Shown: positions 60,030-64,000 of the stretch, one piece after another
Layout of the letters: every line of letters starts with the position of its first letter
How positions within the stretch are numbered: the first letter of the stretch is position 1
DNA from: Pseudomonas sp. FeN3W
GTDB lineage: Bacteria > Pseudomonadota > Gammaproteobacteria > Pseudomonadales > Pseudomonadaceae
Assembly (NCBI GenBank): GCA_030263805.2
Contig: CP136010.1
Coordinates: 1,379,001 to 1,443,000 of the forward strand
DNA length: 64,000 bases
Reading direction: 5' to 3'
Program-made: the position numbers and the translations under genes
The notes under the pieces: generated by a model
The model's database searches: none
Told to the model about the DNA's origin: nothing
The model's input: the letters and a program-made list of their open reading frames with translations, nothing else

Positions 60030-61307
60030 ATGATTAATTCGTTAAGCCTTCCTGGGTACCAGTTGGTGGATTCTGATGAGCAGAATGAAGACATACATTT
60101 TCGGCTTGAAGCACCTACACCAGTAGCCTGCGAGGGGTGCGGCGTGCAGGGTGAGTTCGTGCGGTTCGGCAAGCGTGACGTTCCCTATCGTGATCTGCCC
60201 ATCCACGGCAAGCGGGTCACTCTCTGGGTGGTCCGCCGCCGATACACCTGCCGGGCCTGCAAGACAACATTCAGGCCCCAGCTACCGGAGATGGTGGACG
60301 GATTCCGTATGACACTGCGGCTGCATGAGTACGTGGAGAAGGAATCCTTCAACCACCCCTACACCTTTGTGGCGGCACAGACCGGCCTGGACGAGAAGAC
60401 GGTGCGCGACATCTTCAACGCCCGCGCCGAGTTCCTGGGGCGCTGGCACCGCTTCGAGACGCCCCGCATCCTGGGCATTGACGAGCTATACCTGAACAAG
60501 CGCTACCGCTGCATTCTGACCAACATTGAGGAGCGAACCCTGCTCGACCTGCTGGCCACCCGCCGCCAGGACGTGGTGACCAACTACCTGATGAAGCTGA
60601 AAGACCGGCAGAAGGTCGAGATCGTCAGCATGGACATGTGGAACCCCTACCGGGCAGCGGTCAAGGCTGTGCTGCCCCAGGCCCGTATCGTGGTCGATAA
60701 GTTCCATGTGGTGCGCATGGCCAACGATGCCCTAGAGAGAGTGCGCAAGGGCCTCAGAAAGGAGCCGAAACCGTCCCAGAGCCGGACTCTCAAGGGAGAC
60801 CGGAAAATCCTGCTGAAACGCGCTCACGAAGTCTCAGACCGGGAGCGCCTCATCATGGAGACCTGGACAGGCGCGTTCCCGCAACTGCTGGCCGCCTACG
60901 AGCACAAGGAGCGCTTCTACGGCATCTGGGACGCCACCACACGGCTCCAGGCAGAAGCCGCCCTGGACGAGTGGATAGCCACCATCCCGAAGGGCCAAAA
61001 GGAAGTCTGGAGCGATCTGGTCAGGGCAGTGGGAAACTGGCGCGAAGAGACCATGACCTACTTCGAGACGGACATGCCCGTCACCAACGCTTACACGGAG
61101 TCCATCAACCGACTGGCCAAGGACAAGAACCGTGAAGGGCGCGGTTACTCCTTCGAGGTGATGCGGGCACGAATGCTCTACACCACGAAGCACAAGAAGA
61201 AGGCACCGACTGCGAAGGTCTCTCCTTTCTACAAGAAAACCATCGGTTACGGACTGCCGGACTTCGCAGAGGAACTCAACTACGGAGTCGATCTATCAAC
61301 CATCTGA
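60030..61307 (+). CDS. tnpA: ISL3-family transposase
   Basis: A complete 425-residue ISL3 transposase: an N-terminal zinc ribbon (VACEGCGVQGEFVRFG and YTCRACKTTFRPQLP), an HTH region (FVAAQTGLDEKTVRDIF), and the DDE catalytic part with Asp in RILGIDELYLNKRYRC, Asp in IVVDKFHVVRMANDAL and Glu in VTNAYTESINRLAKDKNREG. It starts at ATG 60030, 12 bases after the permease stop. Confidence 0.95.
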   Translation: MINSLSLPGYQLVDSDEQNEDIHFRLEAPTPVACEGCGVQGEFVRFGKRDVPYRDLPIHGKRVTLWVVRRRYTCRACKTTFRPQLPEMVDGFRMTLRLHEYVEKESFNHPYTFVAAQTGLDEKTVRDIFNARAEFLGRWHRFETPRILGIDELYLNKRYRCILTNIEERTLLDLLATRRQDVVTNYLMKLKDRQKVEIVSMDMWNPYRAAVKAVLPQARIVVDKFHVVRMANDALERVRKGLRKEPKPSQSRTLKGDRKILLKRAHEVSDRERLIMETWTGAFPQLLAAYEHKERFYGIWDATTRLQAEAALDEWIATIPKGQKEVWSDLVRAVGNWREETMTYFETDMPVTNAYTESINRLAKDKNREGRGYSFEVMRARMLYTTKHKKKAPTAKVSPFYKKTIGYGLPDFAEELNYGVDLSTI

Positions 61308-61365
61308 GGGTGGTATCAGATTGATGGGGTGAAGGTGCCCCATCAACCATTAAATCCGTATACCC

Positions 61366-61373
61366 TCTACTCG
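61366..61373. repeat. 8-bp target duplication, right copy (TCTACTCG)
   Basis: This matches 58374-58381 exactly. Confidence 0.95.
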
Positions 61374-61520
61374 CAACAGCGGGAGCTGATGAAAATTGAG
61401 GATGCAGGCCCAGCAGTAAGACAGCGTGCCGAGCGTGATTTGAAAGTCGCGCTCGATGTTATCAACAGCCTAGGCATATCCCCCCATGACGACGAGCAAG
61501 AAGGGGCTGTGAATGACTAA
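61374..61520 (+). pseudogene. ginC: ginC 3' part
   Basis: The last 48 codons of ginC, encoding QQRELMKIEDAGPAVRQRAE and ISPHDDEQEGAVND before TAA at 61518-61520. Joined to 58381, it continues the ginC frame (...GTWHAIYS/QQREL...). The end overlaps ginD by eight bases. Confidence 0.88.
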
Positions 61521-61929
61521 GCAAGCGACGGAGCCTCGCTCCACTGGACGATCTCGGCCAAAGACAACCGATGCACTCGACAAGGTCATCGATGGCATGG
61601 TCGAGGGCAACCAAAAGCTCAGCATCTCCTCAGTTGCCAGGGCCGCAGGAGTCACGCCGGGCCTTATCCATAACACCTACCCTGCGGTGGCGGAACGTAT
61701 TCGCAACCTTATGGGCAAGTCGGTGCGCGCCCAGCGTGACTCCAAGCATCAAGCACTGATGAAGGAGAAAGAACTGAACAAGGCGCTCCGGGCGGAGAAC
61801 AGCCTGCTTCTTGAGGAGTTAGCCAGGCTCGCGTCGGTGAACCAGCGCCTCATGATTGAGCTGGCCCAGTTGGATGGCGTTGCCCAAGGTAAGGTAGTTA
61901 CGCTAGCACCGAAGCCTGGGGCTAAGTAG
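61513..61929 (+). CDS. ginD: GinD, small helix-turn-helix protein of the integrase operon
   Basis: A 138-residue protein with a TetR-like HTH (LSISSVARAAGVTPGLIHNTYP, about residues 36-57, shown in part) and a C-terminal coiled coil (LMKEKELNKALRAENSLLLE and onward, about 76-115). It resembles the TnpC/DUF6262-type fourth member of three-recombinase modules, such as Tn554 tnpC, and ginD of GInt islands. ATG 61513 overlaps the ginC stop. It probably binds DNA at the ends or sets recombination direction. Confidence 0.83.
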   Translation: MTKQATEPRSTGRSRPKTTDALDKVIDGMVEGNQKLSISSVARAAGVTPGLIHNTYPAVAERIRNLMGKSVRAQRDSKHQALMKEKELNKALRAENSLLLEELARLASVNQRLMIELAQLDGVAQGKVVTLAPKPGAK

Positions 61930-61936
61930 CCCCAGG
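61915..61936 (+). terminator. terminator of the gin operon
   Basis: CCTGGGGCTA (61915-61924) and TAGCCCCAGG (61927-61936) form a perfect 10-bp stem with a two-base spacer that overlaps the ginD stop codon; GGCTTATTT follows. Confidence 0.8.
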
Positions 61937-62096
61937 GGCTTATTTCACCATCCGTAGCTGATCGATCCTGGTTGTATAGCTGGGGCTCAGCACCTCGTGC
62001 TTCATGTTCCACTCCGGGGTAACTGCTGCCGCATCGGTGGGGGCCTGCCTAACTCATGGTGGAATAGGATGCCCCCCGTGGCGTCGACGTGAGGGC

Positions 62097-62657
62097 TTAG
62101 CGAGGCGGTGTGCCCATGTGTTGCTGATGCTGCATCATCTGATCCATCATCATTTGCTGCATGCCCATGTACCTATCCATCATGTATTGATGCTGCTTCA
62201 TCTGCTCAGGCGTCATCTGGGAGTAGTGGCTGCCCATTTGATCCCAGCCCATCATGTGACCACCTCCCATCATCTGACCGTCACCCATCATGTGGCCACC
62301 TCCCATCATCTGACCGTTACCCATCATATGGCCACCCATCATGCCCCCTCCGCAGCACCCCATCATTCCGCCGCCACGCATTCCGTTCATCATGTGCATT
62401 CCTTGCTGCATCATGGTTTGGTGCTCTTGCATCAGTTTCTGACGCTGTGCAGGGTCGCTAGCTTTCTGGATTTGGCTCATTTGCTCCTGCATTTTCTTGA
62501 GATTTTCTTGTGCCTTCGCCATCTCTTGGTCGAATTGCTCAACGCTTATCGGTTGCTGTTGGGCCGATTTAGCAGCGGTTGAGTCCTGCTGCGCGGAGGC
62601 TAATGCGGGGAAAAGCGCTGCCGCCAAAGCGACGGCGGCGAGTTGGGATGCTTTCAT
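62097..62657 (-). CDS. Met/His/Gly-rich periplasmic protein, likely copper-binding
   Basis: A 186-residue exported protein: signal peptide QLAAVALAAALFPALASAQQ, a helical Gln/Lys-rich part (about 35-85), a central Met/Gly/His-rich part (about 90-145) with repeating units such as HMMGNGQMMGGG and HMMGDGQMMGGG, and a Met/Gln/His-rich end. A CC pair lies in GGMMGCCGGGMM. Such Met and His clusters bind Cu(I)/Cu(II) or silver. The repeats are about 45 bases long in DNA (62236-62345). I know no exact family. Confidence 0.78.
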   Translation of the reverse strand: MKASQLAAVALAAALFPALASAQQDSTAAKSAQQQPISVEQFDQEMAKAQENLKKMQEQMSQIQKASDPAQRQKLMQEHQTMMQQGMHMMNGMRGGGMMGCCGGGMMGGHMMGNGQMMGGGHMMGDGQMMGGGHMMGWDQMGSHYSQMTPEQMKQHQYMMDRYMGMQQMMMDQMMQHQQHMGTPPR

Positions 62658-62751
62658 CTTCTACTCCTTGCAGCGGGTGATTGATCGAGGGTGAATCACT
62701 ACTTTCCAATATAGACCTCAATTTTTGGCATAGCCTGACTGGGATCAATGG

Positions 62752-62782
62752 TTGACCCTGTACCTGCTACAGGGTGTATTTA
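62752..62782 (+). promoter_or_regulatory. MerR-family type promoter with 19-bp spacer
   Basis: TTGACC (62752-62757) and TATTTA (62777-62782) are separated by 19 bases that contain the dyad CCTGTA-CCTGC-TACAGG. This is the layout of CadR/PbrR/ZntR-type promoters. No MerR-type gene remains beside it in the window. Confidence 0.8.
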
Positions 62783-62811
62783 GGCTGCCTACTTGTTAGG
62801 AGGTGAACGGG

Positions 62812-63108
62812 ATGAGTGGTGACAAAGCTTGTGGTTGTGCGAATAGCGTTGCACCGTCGAATGAGGTGTCCACCCGAAGCAATGGGGCTGCGTGGGTCAG
62901 TGAGTTTTCTGTACCCAAGATGGACTGTCCCTCTGAAGAACGCATGATTCGCTTGGCTTTGGAGGGACTGGAAGGTATCGAGTCGTTATCCTTCGATCTC
63001 AGTCAACGGCGCGTTCACGTCTATCACTCGGGGGCGATAGATCTGCACGCTAACAAGCTCGATTCCTTGGGCCTTGGCTCGACCCTGATAGGTACGTGTT
63101 GGCGCTGA
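62812..63108 (+). pseudogene. heavy-metal-binding N-terminus of a cation transporter, truncated
   Basis: From ATG 62812 (AGGAGG seven bases before), the frame reads MSGDKACGCANSVAPSNEVS and a heavy-metal-associated domain with VPKMDCPSEERMIRLALEGL, whose MDCPSEE is typical of the N-terminal domain of cation efflux (CDF-type) proteins in pseudomonad metal elements. After about 95 residues (LDSLGLGSTL), where transmembrane segments should follow, the sequence turns into IS-like DNA and stops at 63106-63108. So only the sensor/binding part is left. Confidence 0.75.
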
Positions 63109-63565
63109 TGGAAAATTGACCCACCCTGCCGATTGAAATTTGACCCAGGGCGGATTGCTGATTTTGTTACCAGCAACACCTTATCGCAGACAGCCGCGAT
63201 TCAAGTGACTGCTAGGGTCTCTAGGGGAGGGAAGAGTAGGTCGGGGGAATGGTTGGGCCGAAGCTCGACGACATTAAATTCGAAGAGCGCTAGGCTGAAG
63301 CTTACGATCAACCTTCCGGATATCTGATCGACTGCACCGCAAAGTGCTGTTGCCAGGTACTGTAAAATAGAAGAGTGAGCACTTGATTTGCTGGTGCTTT
63401 CAAACAACGGTGTTGTTTTTTTAACAGCCGAACTGGAAAGGGAGGCTGAGCTGCTCAGTGATCACTTTATCCGTTGGCTGATTTACGCCGGCATGTTCGC
63501 TACAGGCACTGAACGACAACGCAGATGGTATGGTCTGTGCGTTCTGACTCGTCAAGGATCGGCCA
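63097..63565. mobile_element. IS debris (IS21-like end) without an intact gene
   Basis: At 63097-63150 the sequence TGTTGGCGCTGATGG is followed by two spaced copies of AAATTGACCCA-type motif (63112 and 63138), a pattern seen at the ends of IS21-family elements. No istA or istB follows. The rest, to the AraC gene, has no credible coding region; the composition is mixed. Confidence 0.45.
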
Positions 63566-64000
63566 ATGGATCGTTTGTCTAATTTGCTCTCGCGGTTCGG
63601 CGTGCGGGCCAATCTGTTCTATGACGGCGACCTATGCGGCTCTGCATCTTACGATGGCGCCGAGCGGCGAGGTTATATCCATCTGCTTCAGGCCGGCAGC
63701 GTGACGTTGCTTGGTCCCGATCGCAAGGATTTGCAGCTCACTCGCCCTAGCTTGATTTTTATGCCACGCCCCGCCAAGCATCAATTGTTTGCGGGTGAGT
63801 CCGATGGCGCAAAGTTGTTGTGTGCTTCCATGGAGTTTGAGGGCGGAATTGATAATCCTTTGTCGGCTTCATTACCGGACTGTTTGGTGCTCGCACTCGA
63901 TGATCTGCCCATGCTGGCAGACACGTTGGAGTGGATGTTTGCCGAGGCGGCAAATGTGCATTGTGGAAGGGAAGCCGCGCTTGAGCGCTTATTTGAGCTC
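63566..64000 (+). CDS. AraC-family regulator, N-terminal part (runs off window)
   Basis: From ATG 63566 an open frame of 145 codons reaches the window end. It begins MDRLSNLLSRFGVRANLFYD and reads as an AraC-type cupin effector domain (cupin_6): YIHLLQAGSVTLLGPDRKDL, RPSLIFMPRPAKHQLFAGES and DDLPMLADTLEWMFAEAANV. The DNA-binding domain would follow outside the window. It may control a neighbouring oxidoreductase or transporter to the right. It is likely island cargo. Confidence 0.82.
   Translation, partial: MDRLSNLLSRFGVRANLFYDGDLCGSASYDGAERRGYIHLLQAGSVTLLGPDRKDLQLTRPSLIFMPRPAKHQLFAGESDGAKLLCASMEFEGGIDNPLSASLPDCLVLALDDLPMLADTLEWMFAEAANVHCGREAALERLFEL

Larger units (their letters stand above)
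58382..61365. mobile_element. ISL3-family element with passenger genes
   Basis: A 2,984-bp element with imperfect 24-bp inverted repeats: GGGTATCCGGAATTTCTGGT at 58382 and, read inward from the right, GGGTATACGGATTTAATGGT ending at 61365 (20 of 24 bases agree). The 8-bp duplication TCTACTCG flanks it. It carries an ArsR-type regulator, a permease and the transposase. It inserted near the 3' end of ginC. The ends resemble those I remember for ISPpu12/ISPst2-type elements. Confidence 0.92.

Noticed and set aside
62236..62345. CRISPR-like regularly spaced repeats
   Set aside because: The repeats are inside a coding region and encode HMMG/QMMGGG units; there are no unique spacers and no cas genes.
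63201..63407. A 68-codon minus-strand frame in the IS debris
   Set aside because: No ribosome site, no similarity, and it lies in a stretch of mixed mobile-element remnants.

Overview
The window looks like the chromosome of a nitrogen-fixing gamma-proteobacterium of the Pseudomonas stutzeri (Stutzerimonas) / Azotobacter group. The nif gene order (nifHDKTY, a small ORF, lrv, nifENX, accessory ORFs, fdxB) and the encoded proteins match what is known for that group. The core DNA is GC-rich, and the right half is a stack of nested mobile elements typical of environmental pseudomonads.

Region 1 (1-15992): nitrogenase locus. On the minus strand, nifH-nifD-nifK-nifT-nifY-DUF-lrv is followed by nifE-nifN-nifX and a tail of accessory genes: DUF269, DUF683, 2[4Fe-4S] ferredoxin FdxB, a thioredoxin-like [2Fe-2S] ferredoxin, and several nif-linked proteins of unknown function. 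Sigma-54 promoters are readable upstream of nifH and nifE, with NifA-type TGT-N10-ACA sites. A divergent sigma-54 promoter shares the nifH activator sites and drives a SIR2-like protein and a second unknown protein. A REP-associated tyrosine transposase with its REP pairs sits between lrv and nifE.

Region 2 (15993-30158): a broken chromosomal ttcA lies next to an AT-rich complete ttcA. Then come a DUF1254 / AraC / DUF1302 / DUF1329 group, a divergent sdsB-sdsA-like alkylsulfatase pair, and a LexA-controlled SOS locus (SRAP-domain protein, umuD, and umuC cut after 40 recognisable codons).

Region 3 (30159-61940): a genomic island of the three-tyrosine-recombinase type (GInt; ginABCD) is inserted in umuC. 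Its integrase operon has been split twice. A 23.7-kb Tn3-family composite (30710-54368; 39-bp identical ends, 5-bp target duplication) splits ginA. A 3.0-kb ISL3-family element with an ArsR regulator and a permease (58382-61365; 8-bp target duplication) splits ginC. Removing both in silico restores both reading frames.

The Tn3 composite has two divergent Tn3-type arms. The left arm is merRTP + GDCCVxC protein + tnpA + PIN/antitoxin, and the right arm is a frameshifted tnpR. Between them, flanked by inverted IS5-type remnants, is a metal-resistance block: RcnR/CsoR-type regulator, YqaA, TraX fragment, His-rich proteins, HupE/UreJ, NreB-like MFS exporter, chrBA, a two-component system and a heavy-metal RND efflux system. 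Many of these genes carry single-base frameshifts, mostly at short homopolymers, so some may be sequence errors rather than decay.

Region 4 (61941-64000): island cargo with a Met/His-rich periplasmic protein, a truncated heavy-metal-binding protein behind a MerR-type promoter, IS debris and the start of an AraC-family regulator cut by the window end.
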